A stretch of 64,000 nucleotides of DNA from Bifidobacterium margollesii (GTDB lineage: Bacteria > Actinomycetota > Actinomycetes > Actinomycetales > Bifidobacteriaceae), in NCBI RefSeq assembly GCF_002860355.1, contig NZ_NMWU01000021.1:1-64000 (forward strand). The letters run 5' to 3'. Under the pieces are notes generated by a model. The model was given only the letters and a program-made list of their open reading frames with translations. It searched no databases and had not been told where the DNA came from. Position numbers and translations under genes: made by a program. Numbering within the stretch: the stretch's first letter is position 1; the number at the start of each line of letters is the position of its first letter. Positions 15,059 to 24,465 of this stretch are shown in pieces.

Positions 15059-18000
15059 ATGGGGCTCAAACCACGGGGATTCATCGCGGCCCTGCTGGCC
15101 GCGGCCACGCTCCTGACCGGTGGGACGACCGCGTTCGCGGCCGACGCCGCGCAGGGGCTGTCGGGAGACGTCGGCGACACGACGGGCGTCACGGGAGGCG
15201 CTGGTTCGCAGCCGTCGGCCACGCCGTCGACGGGCACCGGGGGCGATGCCGCGTCGCCCGACGATGAGCATGACGCCGACGTGAGGACCGGCACCGATGC
15301 CAACGGCGCCGCCGACGCCGGGGAGGATAATCGGACGTCCGCGCCGAGGGCCGTTCCGCAGTCCACGCCGAAGACGAAGGCCGCTCCGAAGGCCACGCCG
15401 GACGCGTCGAAGGGGCGCGGCGGCAGTCTGACCGTGCGCGCGGTGGTGAACACGAGCCTGAACGGGGTGACCACGACCCTGTACCGCATCGGCGACTATC
15501 CGAACGGCATGACGAAGGAGCAGGCGGCGAAGACCTCGTGGGACGACCTGCACGTCGCCTCCACGGACGCCACGGTGAGGAGCCTGGCCTCCAAGGCCGC
15601 CTCGGCAGGCGGAGTCACCGTCTCGAGCGACCCGGTGGACGCGATCGCGCATGATCTGGACCCGGTCTCGGCCCCCGCGGCGTTGGACGCGCTGGCCGCG
15701 GGTCTGGCCTCCAGCGGCGTGAAGCCCGCGGCCACGGTGGACGGCGAGCGGACCGTGAACGTGCCCGAGGGCGTGTACCTGGCCGTGCCGAACACCCCCG
15801 GTCCGGTCGCCTCCGTGGGCCTGACCACGCTCGACGGGGCCGATCAGCTGGCCGACTGGGGGCTCGGCGGCGCCGACGTGCAGGGCCGTGACACGCAGCC
15901 GACGGTGGGCGACCTGCCCTCGCCCGGCCAGGCCGACGCGGACACGGGGCTGCTTTCCCGGGTGATGAGCCTGTTCGGCCTGACGGCCACGCGCGCGGCC
16001 CAGCCGTCGTTCTGGTATCGTTCGAAGAACCTCGACGCCTACTGGGTGCCGGGATCGAACCCGAAGGTGTACACGGGCATCTTCTACCTGACCCCGGACC
16101 AGGCCGGCAACGGCGCAAGGACCATGGCCCTGTGCACCCAGGCGTGGGCGAACACGCCGCCCGACGTGAACGGCAAGGGCACCCTCTACCACCAGTTCGC
16201 CTATGGAGGGCCGAACTCCGGGTTCGGACGGACCACCGACCAGATGCGCTCGGTGGTGTACTACTCCGACTCGATCCTGAGGAACATGGACCAGCGGCAG
16301 AAGCTCGCGTGGATGCACTACGCCTTCAGCTACATCCACAACCAGTTCGACAAGCAGTACCAGACCAGGGGCATCCCGAGCGTGGTGCTCAACCACGGGC
16401 AGTTCAAGAAGCTGGTCGACATGGCCATGAACCATTCCGTGGGCGCCGACACCGGCATCCGCATGATCTTCTACCGGCCCGTGCCCGTCGAGGCCGGCCA
16501 GGCGCTGGTGGGATGGACCCGCACGCCCCTGTGGGAGCCGAGCATCTTCACCCACGCCCAGTACCTGCCCAGCCGGACCGCGGGATGGCAGTCCTCGGCC
16601 AAAAGGACGATCGGCCTGACCAACAGCCTGCGCGACGTGGTCACCATCCAGGTGAAGCGCCACTACTCCGACGACTGGTTCGTCATCGAAAGCCACCTGA
16701 ACGTGGATACCAACGGCGACAAGAAACCCGAGAAGGCGAAGACCGTCACACGCATGGTCAACGACGACTGGTCCGGCTCGCGCGACTTCCCGTCCGCGAC
16801 CCTGACGCCGAAGGATCTGGGCTACACGGACGGGCGGTGGCCCGCGAACGCGACCATCTGGTGGGACACCATCGTGCGCGCCTCGAACAAGAGCGAGGCC
16901 ACGGACAAGAAGGCCAACAGCTACCAGTCGTTCCTCAAGCCGGTCAAGGGCAAGGGCCAGCGCTACGAGCACATCGGCCTGAACCCCAACAGGGAGGACC
17001 CGGCCGAACAGTACGACACCCCGGACAAGCCCCGGATCGAGGTGACGACCAGCGCCCGGCCGGCGGGCCTCGACAGGCACGCCAACCCGGCGAGCGACAC
17101 CACGCCCATGCGCGACGCGATCACCGTCACCCACAAGCAGGGCAACTCCATCGCCAAGGGCGCGAAGGTCAGCATGGACGTGACCCTGAACATGGACTCC
17201 AACGGCGACGGCAAGGCCGACAAGACGTTCAAGGCGCCCCGGAAGACCGAGACCCTGGCTTCGGCGATGGGCCTCTACCAGTCGCGCACGTTCACCTCGC
17301 AGGACTTCAGGCCCTCGGACCTGAAGGGCGAGACGAAATGGCGGGCCGGCGCGAAGTACTGGTTCGACGTGACCGTGTTCATCCAGGACGGCACCTGGAG
17401 CACGCTGGCCCTGACCATCCATGGCACGCACGACGGGTCCGGCGACGGCAACGAACAGTTCCGGCTCACCACCAAGCCCGGCACCGCCGAGTTCTCCACG
17501 AAGGCCCTGTCTGGCACGGACGCCAAGCCCACCGCGCCGCCCGCACTCTCGGGAGGAGCGCAGAGCGTGCGCGACCGCCTGTACGCGCAGTGCACGGACA
17601 TCCCCGCGGGCACGAAGTTCACCGGCACGCTGACCCTGAACCATTCATCGAACGGCGACGCCAAGCCGGAGCACACGAAGGCCAAGGCCGTGACCATGAC
17701 GTGCGGGGCGAGTTGGAGCCCGTCCTACGTGCCGAAGGACCTCGGGATGACGTCATGGCAGGCCGGCAAGTATTGGTTCAACCTCAGCGCTCCTGCACAG
17801 CATTACGTCGAAAAACCTCAGCATCTTGACGGTTTCTCCGATTCCGCGGAGTCGTGGACCGTGGTCGCGCCGAAGGTGACCGTCGCCACACGGGCGCAGA
17901 ACACGTTCGCCAGGGCCGGCGGGACCGGCACGGTGTCCGACCTGATCTGGACGACCTGCGAGAACGTGCCCGACGGCACCTCGTTCCCCGCCGTCAGCAC

Positions 18001-18469
18001 CCTCAACGTCGACACCAACGGGGACGGCAGGCCCGAGCACACCGTCCAGGTCGCCTCCACCGCCAGGTGCGGGGTCGTGACCTACTCGCCCGCCGTCGGC
18101 CCGGTCAAGGCCACCGGCAGCGCCACCTGGCCCGACGGGAAATACTGGTGGAACCTCACCGTGCCCGCCAAGGCACCCTACCTGCTCAAGACCGCCCAGC
18201 TGGCCGGCCGCACGGACGCCAAGGAGTCCTGGAGCGCCGCCCCGCAGCCCGTGTCCGTGACGCTGGGCGCGGCCAAGACGTGGAACCGGGGGTCGAGCGA
18301 CAAGCCGATCACCGACTTCCAGGTCACCATGCACGAGGGCGCGGACGGCAAGGGCAAGCTGGTGGACACGAGGAACTTCGCGGCCAACGGCAACGCCACG
18401 TTCAACAAGCTCACCTTATCCAATACCGGGCGTGGCCTGGGGATGTGCTTGTCCTGCGCGGGATGCTAG
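15059..18469 (+). CDS. Large surface adhesin with repeated modules, truncated at the 3' end
   Basis: The protein has 1136 residues from ATG 15059 behind GAGGGAGGA. It has a signal peptide at 1-28 (LLAAATLLTGGTTAFAADA) and then a low-complexity Ala/Thr/Asp linker. A pilin-like start domain follows near 120-300. A Cys-containing region at about 320-440 (ARTMALCTQAWANTPP, HYAFSYIHNQFDKQ) may be a thioester-type adhesion domain. Four copies of a module marked by LN-x3-NGD-x-KPE and W-x-AGKYWF lie between about 540 and 1060. The end enters an isopeptide-type pilin domain (FQVTMHEGADGKGKLVDTRN, NATFNKLTL), then breaks into unrelated sequence and stops. The rest of the domain and any LPXTG anchor are lost. 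Confidence 0.75.
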   Translation: MGLKPRGFIAALLAAATLLTGGTTAFAADAAQGLSGDVGDTTGVTGGAGSQPSATPSTGTGGDAASPDDEHDADVRTGTDANGAADAGEDNRTSAPRAVPQSTPKTKAAPKATPDASKGRGGSLTVRAVVNTSLNGVTTTLYRIGDYPNGMTKEQAAKTSWDDLHVASTDATVRSLASKAASAGGVTVSSDPVDAIAHDLDPVSAPAALDALAAGLASSGVKPAATVDGERTVNVPEGVYLAVPNTPGPVASVGLTTLDGADQLADWGLGGADVQGRDTQPTVGDLPSPGQADADTGLLSRVMSLFGLTATRAAQPSFWYRSKNLDAYWVPGSNPKVYTGIFYLTPDQAGNGARTMALCTQAWANTPPDVNGKGTLYHQFAYGGPNSGFGRTTDQMRSVVYYSDSILRNMDQRQKLAWMHYAFSYIHNQFDKQYQTRGIPSVVLNHGQFKKLVDMAMNHSVGADTGIRMIFYRPVPVEAGQALVGWTRTPLWEPSIFTHAQYLPSRTAGWQSSAKRTIGLTNSLRDVVTIQVKRHYSDDWFVIESHLNVDTNGDKKPEKAKTVTRMVNDDWSGSRDFPSATLTPKDLGYTDGRWPANATIWWDTIVRASNKSEATDKKANSYQSFLKPVKGKGQRYEHIGLNPNREDPAEQYDTPDKPRIEVTTSARPAGLDRHANPASDTTPMRDAITVTHKQGNSIAKGAKVSMDVTLNMDSNGDGKADKTFKAPRKTETLASAMGLYQSRTFTSQDFRPSDLKGETKWRAGAKYWFDVTVFIQDGTWSTLALTIHGTHDGSGDGNEQFRLTTKPGTAEFSTKALSGTDAKPTAPPALSGGAQSVRDRLYAQCTDIPAGTKFTGTLTLNHSSNGDAKPEHTKAKAVTMTCGASWSPSYVPKDLGMTSWQAGKYWFNLSAPAQHYVEKPQHLDGFSDSAESWTVVAPKVTVATRAQNTFARAGGTGTVSDLIWTTCENVPDGTSFPAVSTLNVDTNGDGRPEHTVQVASTARCGVVTYSPAVGPVKATGSATWPDGKYWWNLTVPAKAPYLLKTAQLAGRTDAKESWSAAPQPVSVTLGAAKTWNRGSSDKPITDFQVTMHEGADGKGKLVDTRNFAANGNATFNKLTLSNTGRGLGMCLSCAGC

Positions 18470-18520
18470 GCTGTGGCCGATTCAGCCGGATCGGAGCATA
18501 ATCGCAAGGAGGAGATGACC

Positions 18521-18859
18521 ATGGTGCTGACGTGGCTGATGCTGTTCGGGGCCATTTTCTGTGAGGTGGTGGCCACGCTGTCGTTGCGTGCCTCGGAGGG
18601 GTTCAGCAGATTTGTCTGGGTGGTTCCGGTGGTGCTGGGTTACGGCATCTGCTTCTTTCTGCTCGCCAAGGTTCTGGACCGTGGCATGCCGACCGCACTG
18701 ACCTACGGCGTGTGGTCGTGCGTGGGCATCATCGCCACCGCGGTCATCGCGCACTTTGCCTTCCGTGACCCGTTGAACTGGCGCATGTGGCTGGGCATGG
18801 CGATCATAATCGCCGGCATCATCGTGCTGCAGTGGGGCAGTCATACGGCCGTTCGCTGA
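18521..18859 (+). CDS. Small multidrug resistance (SMR) transporter, subunit 1
   Basis: The protein has 112 residues from ATG 18521, eight bases after AAGGAGG; ATG 18515 is in frame but too close. Four membrane helices are visible. The essential membrane glutamate is in GAIFCEVVATLSLRASEGF. The third helix has YGVWSCVGIIATAV, and the last is GMAIIIAGIIVLQWG. SMR proteins exchange protons for cationic compounds or guanidinium. A second SMR gene lies 122 bases downstream, so a paired, possibly heterodimeric pump is likely. Confidence 0.85.
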   Translation: MVLTWLMLFGAIFCEVVATLSLRASEGFSRFVWVVPVVLGYGICFFLLAKVLDRGMPTALTYGVWSCVGIIATAVIAHFAFRDPLNWRMWLGMAIIIAGIIVLQWGSHTAVR

Positions 18860-18981
18860 GCAGGATGGGCTGGAGCAGGATGGGCTGTACGTGTGCTACC
18901 CTGACGCCAGAGCCATACATGGTTCCCGGACGATGGACAAGTACCCGGTTCGACAAGACTTGCCATGATCAGAGGAGCGTA

Positions 18982-19302
18982 ATGGCCATGTCTTGGCTCG
19001 TTCTCATTCTTTCCGGCATATGCGAATCCGTGTGGGCGATCGCGCTTGACCGTTCCGAGGGATTCTCCAGAATCATCCCCACGATGGTGTTCGCGATCGG
19101 GCTTGCTGCCAGTATGGGAGGGCTTGCATTCGCCATGAAGCACATTCCCATCGGCACATCGTATGCGATATGGGTCGGTATCGGGGCAGCGATCACCGCG
19201 GTATACGGTATGGTCAGCGGCGAGGATACCGTCTCTCTGATGCGCGTCCTACTCATCGGCGGATTGGTGGCCTGTGTCATCGGGCTGAAGCTTATCGATT
19301 AA
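18982..19302 (+). CDS. Small multidrug resistance (SMR) transporter, subunit 2
   Basis: The protein has 106 residues from ATG 18982 behind AGAGGAG. It has four membrane helices with the coupling glutamate in LSGICESVWAIALDRSEGF and the SMR core KHIPIGTSYAIWVGIGA. The core is close to SugE/Gdx-type guanidinium exporters. With the gene upstream it forms a pair of unequal SMR subunits, like EbrAB or YkkCD. No clear guanidine riboswitch was found upstream of either gene. Confidence 0.85.
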   Translation: MAMSWLVLILSGICESVWAIALDRSEGFSRIIPTMVFAIGLAASMGGLAFAMKHIPIGTSYAIWVGIGAAITAVYGMVSGEDTVSLMRVLLIGGLVACVIGLKLID

Positions 19303-19611
19303 CTAAGGTGGCAGCGGCATTTTTATTTCGCAGTCATCCTAATCCCTGTGGAGTGGGGAACATTCGCGCCAGTCTGGACATAACTGGATACGTCTCTATC
19401 TCGATGCATCATCACATCTCGATCCTCAGGTCATTGCTTCTGCGCAACTGATTCGATATTGAATACAGTGATCCGTGTATATCTCGGGTTAAACGGATAT
19501 GACCCCAAAACTGAAGATAGTTGGCTAGTGCGAATACTGAAGCAGGATTCTGATCGAACGACGTATTCTGTATGCGGAAATGGATGTGATCTGAAGAGGG
19601 GATGATTCACG
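19303..19611. other. Intergenic region without recognisable features
   Basis: These 309 bases separate the SMR pair from the methyltransferase. The A+T content is higher than nearby genes, and a Shine-Dalgarno-like GAAGAGGGG lies at 19593-19601. No terminator or RNA gene is seen. Confidence 0.4.
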
Positions 19612-20397
19612 ATGATTGCCGACCAACGCATAGATGATGGCACACCGTTCGACTGGGGGAAAGTTTCGGACGATTACGCGAAATACCGTGACATCTACCC
19701 TCCGCAGTTCTATCGGATGATCCTCGATCGTGGTCTGTGCCGGGATGGCCAGCATATCCTCGATCTGGGCACCGGCACCGGAGTGCTGCCACGCAACATG
19801 ATCCGATACGGCGCCACATGGGTCGGCACCGATATCTCGAAGCAACAGATCGCTCAGGCCCGCTGTTTGTCCGAAGGCATAAGTGGCGTCGAATACCGGG
19901 TATCATCTGCGGAAGATGTCGATTTTCCGGACGGTTCGTTCGATGTGGCTACGGCATGCCAGTGCTTCTGGTACTTCAACCATGGAGCCGTGTGCCACAG
20001 GCTGCATGATCTGCTCAAGCCGGGCGGACGATTCCTCGTGCTGGCTATGGAGTGGCTACCGTTCGAGGATATGATCGCCGGCGAGAGCGAACGTCTCGTA
20101 CTCAAATACAGTCCGCATTGGAGCGGTGCGGGGGAGAGGATGCATCCGATCGAGATCCCGGACTGTTATCATTCCGGTTTCGAACTGATCTATCATGAGG
20201 AGCACAAGCTGAAAGTGCCGTTCACCCGGGAAAGCTGGAACGGACGGATGAAAGCATGCCGTGGCATCGGAGCATCACTTGATCCGGAACAGGTGGCCGA
20301 ATGGGAGAGCGAACATATGGCAATGCTTGAACGCATCGCTCCGAAACGGTTCGACGTGCTGCACTACGCAGCCATGACCGAACTCAGACGAATCTGA
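19612..20397 (+). CDS. Class I SAM-dependent methyltransferase
   Basis: The protein has 261 residues from ATG 19612. The Rossmann-type SAM motif I is ILDLGTGTGVLPRNM near residue 50, motif II VGTDISKQQIAQAR near 70, and motif III FDVATACQCFWYFN then LLKPGGRFLVLAM. This is the Methyltransf_11 pattern, with a C-terminal cap (WNGRMKACRGIGASLDPEQV) like those acting on small molecules. The substrate is unknown. It stands alone. Confidence 0.85.
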   Translation: MIADQRIDDGTPFDWGKVSDDYAKYRDIYPPQFYRMILDRGLCRDGQHILDLGTGTGVLPRNMIRYGATWVGTDISKQQIAQARCLSEGISGVEYRVSSAEDVDFPDGSFDVATACQCFWYFNHGAVCHRLHDLLKPGGRFLVLAMEWLPFEDMIAGESERLVLKYSPHWSGAGERMHPIEIPDCYHSGFELIYHEEHKLKVPFTRESWNGRMKACRGIGASLDPEQVAEWESEHMAMLERIAPKRFDVLHYAAMTELRRI

Positions 20398-20418
20398 AGC
20401 CCTCCGGCTGGTTTCTCC

Positions 20419-20450
20419 GGTTCGTTGTACATGCATGTGTACAACGAACC
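20419..20450. repeat. Perfect 13-bp inverted repeat
   Basis: GGTTCGTTGTACA (20419-20431) and TGTACAACGAACC (20438-20450) are perfect complements around a six-base loop, 20 bases after the methyltransferase stop. No T run follows, so it may be a protein binding site, a weak terminator or an mRNA-stabilising hairpin. Confidence 0.7.
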
Positions 20451-20557
20451 CCCATTACTGGATACACTGCGCCGGATACGGTTTCATGATGGTACGGCGG
20501 AAATCCCGCCGCATACGACGAAGCCGACCGGATCAAGTCGGCCGGTAAGGAGCGACC

Positions 20558-21157
20558 ATGAGCATGAACCTGCAAACGCCTACGAACAAGACGAACACGA
20601 ACGGAACCGACGCCGCCACCTATTCGGGCGCCGGCGTCCGCACGGTGCCGCCGCTGAGAAAACCCTGGTATGGCATCGGGTTCAAGGACGCTTCCCGACG
20701 GTTCTGGGAAAAAGCCCTCGTGATGCGGGGCCGGGCATCACGTGGCGAATACTGGTGGGCGATGCTGCTGTGCCTGCTCATCGAAGCCGCCGTCGTGTTG
20801 GTGACGCAAGTCGGGGATATGGTTATCTGGCATGATGCCAGTGGCAACGGCCCTCTATCCACATGGGTGGTGTTCATCGTGGAATTGGTGCTGCTGGTGC
20901 CGACTGTGACGATCGGCGTACGTCGCCTGCACGATGAGAACCTCAACGGATGGTGGATATTGCTGCCGCTGGCATTCCTGCTGGCGTTCATGGTGATCGG
21001 CGCAGCCTCGATCTCCGACCCAAACCGGATCATGGTGGCCGGACTGCTCGCCTCGCTTCTGATGGGAGTGGCGTACCTGGCCAGCGAGATCGTACTGTTC
21101 GTACTGCCTGCCAATCCCAAGGGATCCCGGTTCGATGATTCCCGGAGCAGGCAGTGA
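20558..21157 (+). CDS. DUF805 membrane protein
   Basis: The protein has 199 residues from ATG 20558 behind GTAAGGAG. After a 45-residue polar start comes the DUF805 signature (RRFWEKALVMRGRASRGEYWW) and four membrane helices. The conserved loop IGVRRLHDENLNGWW lies between helices 2 and 3. The end ANPKGSRFDD is also typical. DUF805 proteins are membrane proteins of unknown function. The histidine kinase gene starts two bases after its stop, so they form one operon, and the DUF805 protein may be part of the sensing unit. Confidence 0.9.
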   Translation: MSMNLQTPTNKTNTNGTDAATYSGAGVRTVPPLRKPWYGIGFKDASRRFWEKALVMRGRASRGEYWWAMLLCLLIEAAVVLVTQVGDMVIWHDASGNGPLSTWVVFIVELVLLVPTVTIGVRRLHDENLNGWWILLPLAFLLAFMVIGAASISDPNRIMVAGLLASLLMGVAYLASEIVLFVLPANPKGSRFDDSRSRQ

Positions 21158-21158
21158 A

Positions 21159-22568
21159 ATGATGCGGATGACCGACTCCTCTCCATCCCGTGCGACAGGT
21201 CCCGAATCTTGGGGCGGCCGTCCGATCGCATGGTGGCATGAGCTGACCTTCCCCGACAAAGTACGGTTATTCACTGCAGCACTATGGCTGACCTCACTAC
21301 TGGCATTCCACCCCGAATCGGTTCTTGACGCCATCGCCGTACTGGCACTGCTGGCGGTCATCGCGCTCCTGCCACGGCATCCGCGCATCACCATTGCGAT
21401 CGGATTGGCGGCATGTCTGGCATCGGGTTTCGTGACGACGAATCTGGTCGAAGCCGCCCACCTGATCACCCTGTTCGCGATCTTCCTGACTGGCGGATAC
21501 GCACTCGCTCGAGGGTGGGCCGTCGTCGCGGTCACGATCTACTCGGTGGCGGAGACCACCTGCGCGATCGTCTGGAACGCCAGCAGCGTCGCACTCGACA
21601 CGATGACCAGCTTCGTCAATGGATTCCTTGACGGATACTCCGGCACTCAGCCGGGAGCGTCCGATATCGGAGGCGGATCCGTGTCTCCCATACTCGCATG
21701 GACGTTCAGCGTGCTGCTGTCCATACTGGTGAACGGATTCCTCGTCGCATTCGGCCGCGCCTTCCGCGTCAACACGGATGCCAGGCGGACGATCGTCCGC
21801 AACGAAGCGCTGCTGGAACGCGTCACCCGCGAACAGCGGATCGCACGCATGATCCACGATTCAGTCGCCAATGACATGTCAGTCGTGGCGATGCTCTCAT
21901 GGAGGCTGAGACAAACGCTTCCCGAACGTAACGCAACGGATACGAACACCGACCATACGGCAGCGGCCCGAGACGGGATCATCGACAATACGGACGCCGC
22001 ATCAATGCTGGACACCATCTATGATCGCTCGCATCATGCACTTGACCGCGTACATGAGGTCATCGATGTACTCGACGGCAGACGTACGCTCACCGATACG
22101 GAGAAGACCACCGTCGACACCGACGATACCGCCATTCCGTTGTCGGCTCGAGTGGAGAAGCTCGTCGAGGAGCAGGACCGGACAATGACCATGCTTGGCA
22201 TGAACGGCACCTCCCACATCGACATCACCGATGATACGCAACCCAGCCAAGCCGTTACGAATACCGTGCTGTCGTTGATGGAGGAAATCTACGCGAACAT
22301 CGTACGGCATGCAGCATGGAATGGCAGCGAAGACGGCAACGAGAACGGTATCCCCGTCTACAGTCTGTTCGTAACGGGCACGCGCGACGTAATTCGAGTC
22401 ACCGAAATCAATCGCATCACCGACGAAGAATCCCACGTCGTCCGCGGTACCCGTCACGGCAAGGGACTTGATCTGCATCGCAGCGCCATCGAGGCATTGG
22501 ACGGCACTCTCAATACGAGCGCTCAGGAAGGCACCTGGACCATAGCCGCCGAACTGCCACTGCGCTGA
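21159..22568 (+). CDS. Sensor histidine kinase, NarL/DesK type
   Basis: The protein has 469 residues from ATG 21159, chosen because GGAGCAGG lies eight bases upstream; ATG 21135 would overlap the previous gene. About five membrane helices fill residues 30-210. The dimerisation and phosphoacceptor box is ARMIHDSVANDMSVVAMLSW with His near residue 233 (HisKA_3). The ATP-binding part has an N box (EEIYANIVRHAAW) and a G box (GTRHGKGLDLHRS). The usual inner DxGxG motif is weak. The partner is very likely the regulator at 22584-23321, which is encoded convergently only 15 bases away. Confidence 0.85.
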   Translation: MMRMTDSSPSRATGPESWGGRPIAWWHELTFPDKVRLFTAALWLTSLLAFHPESVLDAIAVLALLAVIALLPRHPRITIAIGLAACLASGFVTTNLVEAAHLITLFAIFLTGGYALARGWAVVAVTIYSVAETTCAIVWNASSVALDTMTSFVNGFLDGYSGTQPGASDIGGGSVSPILAWTFSVLLSILVNGFLVAFGRAFRVNTDARRTIVRNEALLERVTREQRIARMIHDSVANDMSVVAMLSWRLRQTLPERNATDTNTDHTAAARDGIIDNTDAASMLDTIYDRSHHALDRVHEVIDVLDGRRTLTDTEKTTVDTDDTAIPLSARVEKLVEEQDRTMTMLGMNGTSHIDITDDTQPSQAVTNTVLSLMEEIYANIVRHAAWNGSEDGNENGIPVYSLFVTGTRDVIRVTEINRITDEESHVVRGTRHGKGLDLHRSAIEALDGTLNTSAQEGTWTIAAELPLR

Positions 22569-22583
22569 ACGGCATGAACGCAA

Positions 22584-23321
22584 TCATCCCTCCAAATACA
22601 AGGCAATCGCATGGGCGAGAGAGCTGGCGCCAAGCTTGGTCACCGACCGATGGGCATACGTGCGTACGGTAGCCGTACTCACATTGCCGCGCGCCGCGAT
22701 CTGCTCATAGCTCAGACCCCGAGAAAGCAGCCTCATCGTCTCCGATTCCTTCGGACTGAGACGGGATCGTCTCATCGGACTCCCGGCCTTCATACCATTT
22801 TCGATTCGCTCCCCGCGCGCTCGAAGCAAACGCAGCCGTGCGCTCGCGGCATCAATGAACATGACAGGATCCACCGTCTCATCTCTCGAGTCCTCGGGTG
22901 CACCGAGTTCCTGGGGACAGTAGGTGCCGCCGGTCGCCACCGTTCGCAAAGCCGTCGCCAGACTGGACATGTTCGCCTTCGAAACGATGCCCTGGGCACC
23001 GGCCTGAGCCGCCCTCGCCGCATAGGTGCTCACATCGAACGCCGTCACCGCAAGCATGGCGACGCGGTCGGTACGCTCACGAATACGCCGCACCACGCCT
23101 ATGCCGGTGCCGTCATCCAACGACATATCCACCAGCAGCAGACGCGGCCGGGTCTCCGGGTCGAGAGCGCGATCCACTGCTTCGGACGCCGATCCAACTC
23201 CCCACAGCCATCGTGCGCCCGGCAGCAGCTGCGGCAGTATGCCTTGCAATGCCAGCAAGGCCATCGTGTCGTTGTCCACCGCCGCCACCAGCGTCATCGC
23301 TGTCGTTGCGGTCGTCTCCAT
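22584..23321 (-). CDS. LuxR/NarL-type response regulator
   Basis: The protein has 245 residues from ATG 23321 behind AGGGGAAACGG; ATG 23366 is in frame but less well placed. The receiver domain has the phosphoacceptor Asp in LLLVDMSLDDGTG near residue 65, Thr in AVTAFD, and Lys in IVSKANM near 115. The LuxR helix-turn-helix is at about 185-245: LSPKESETMRLLSRGLSYEQ and NVSTATVRTYAHRSVTKLG. It probably pairs with the kinase at 21159-22568. The convergent arrangement of the pair is unusual, since such genes are commonly co-directional. Confidence 0.85.
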   Translation of the reverse strand: METTATTAMTLVAAVDNDTMALLALQGILPQLLPGARWLWGVGSASEAVDRALDPETRPRLLLVDMSLDDGTGIGVVRRIRERTDRVAMLAVTAFDVSTYAARAAQAGAQGIVSKANMSSLATALRTVATGGTYCPQELGAPEDSRDETVDPVMFIDAASARLRLLRARGERIENGMKAGSPMRRSRLSPKESETMRLLSRGLSYEQIAARGNVSTATVRTYAHRSVTKLGASSLAHAIALYLEG

Positions 23322-23494
23322 GCTTCCGTTTCCCCTGCACATGGGACCATCATAGGATTTGGGCATCTTCCCGCGCTAGGGATCGATCATGGGAGTAACG
23401 CCGAACATCGGGAATGACGGGAGGGATGTGTCTTGGAGCGTTCCCTCTGACGGTATTGCGTCTGGGGGGGGGCGACCCGGCATAATGAGGTGGC

Positions 23495-24370
23495 ATGGAC
23501 GATAACGGCATGAACCCCGTCGAAAATGACGGCGGCAAGGCACCGACGAACACAGCATCAACGAGTGAGGCATCAGCGGCGACGACGATGGCGACGGATG
23601 TGCGTCAGCGGTATCCACTGCCTCCCGACGAACAGCGGGCGATCACCCAGCAGCTTGTCGTCTGTGACATCCTGCTCATCGTCGCCGGCCTGCTGCTGGC
23701 CTGCGTCGCCTCGCTGATTCAAGCGAATATCCACGGCCAGCCGTGGCATGCGGATGCGATGATGACGCAGATGCTCGCCGCCCTGACTCCTCACTGGATT
23801 GTCGCGTCCCTACCGATCGCACTGGTGCTATGGAGCGTGCTGTGGGAAGCGGTCGGCCGCTCGCACTCGTCGTATCTGCAAGCCCGGCAGCGGCAGCGTT
23901 CCGGCATCCGTGGCGAAATGCCCCGGCTTCCTTTCGGAGTGATGTTGCCGCTGATGGTACTGGCGGGCGTGAGCGAGGAACTGTTGTTTCGATATGGATT
24001 GCAGTCGCTGCTGACGCAGATGCTGTCGTGGATCGTCGGATCGGAATCGCGTGACGGCTGGCCTGGGCAGGGCGCAGCGGTCGTCGTGACCGCACTTGCA
24101 TTCTGGTATGCGCATGAACAGTGCCGTGATTTCTGGAACGCCGCATATGTGATTATCATCGGCCTCATCCTGGGTTCGACGTTCGCGATCACCGGCAATC
24201 TACTGGCTATCGTATGCGCGCATATCGTATACAATATTGTTGATGTTCTGCGAGACCGGCGCGCCATGCTGCGCGAAGACGACTACTTCCAAGGCGATGC
24301 ACCCTGCGACGTCGTGCTGCGCACGCGTCGCGAAATGCTGCTGAAGGAACAAGCCCGGGAGGGAATCTGA
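23495..24370 (+). CDS. CPBP-family intramembrane metalloprotease
   Basis: The protein has 291 residues from ATG 23495. A polar N-terminus of about 45 residues is followed by roughly seven membrane helices. The CPBP (CAAX protease and bacteriocin-processing) motifs are present: EELLFRYG near residue 160 with paired Glu and Arg, a second motif with His in FWYAHEQ, and AHIVYNIV with His and Asn near 250. Members cleave prenylated proteins or bacteriocin-type peptides or confer self-immunity; the substrate is unknown. A possible -10 box CATAAT lies at 23481-23486, very near the start. Confidence 0.85.
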   Translation: MDDNGMNPVENDGGKAPTNTASTSEASAATTMATDVRQRYPLPPDEQRAITQQLVVCDILLIVAGLLLACVASLIQANIHGQPWHADAMMTQMLAALTPHWIVASLPIALVLWSVLWEAVGRSHSSYLQARQRQRSGIRGEMPRLPFGVMLPLMVLAGVSEELLFRYGLQSLLTQMLSWIVGSESRDGWPGQGAAVVVTALAFWYAHEQCRDFWNAAYVIIIGLILGSTFAITGNLLAIVCAHIVYNIVDVLRDRRAMLREDDYFQGDAPCDVVLRTRREMLLKEQAREGI

Positions 24371-24465
24371 CGCAACAGCCTGCCGATGGGCCTGTTGAAT
24401 CGCCCTCCGACTCCTCGAGGTGTTAGTCTCTTAGCGGTTCGACCGCAAGACCACGGGGAGGGAAC

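Noticed and set aside
13072-15489. 805-residue version of the secreted protein
   Set aside because: The first 205 codons overlap the adhesin gene's start on the other strand; the signal peptide begins at 14874.
18417-18520. Guanidine riboswitch upstream of the SMR pair
   Set aside because: The region is short and the ykkC and mini-ykkC consensus (tandem ACGG/ACGR loops) could not be found.
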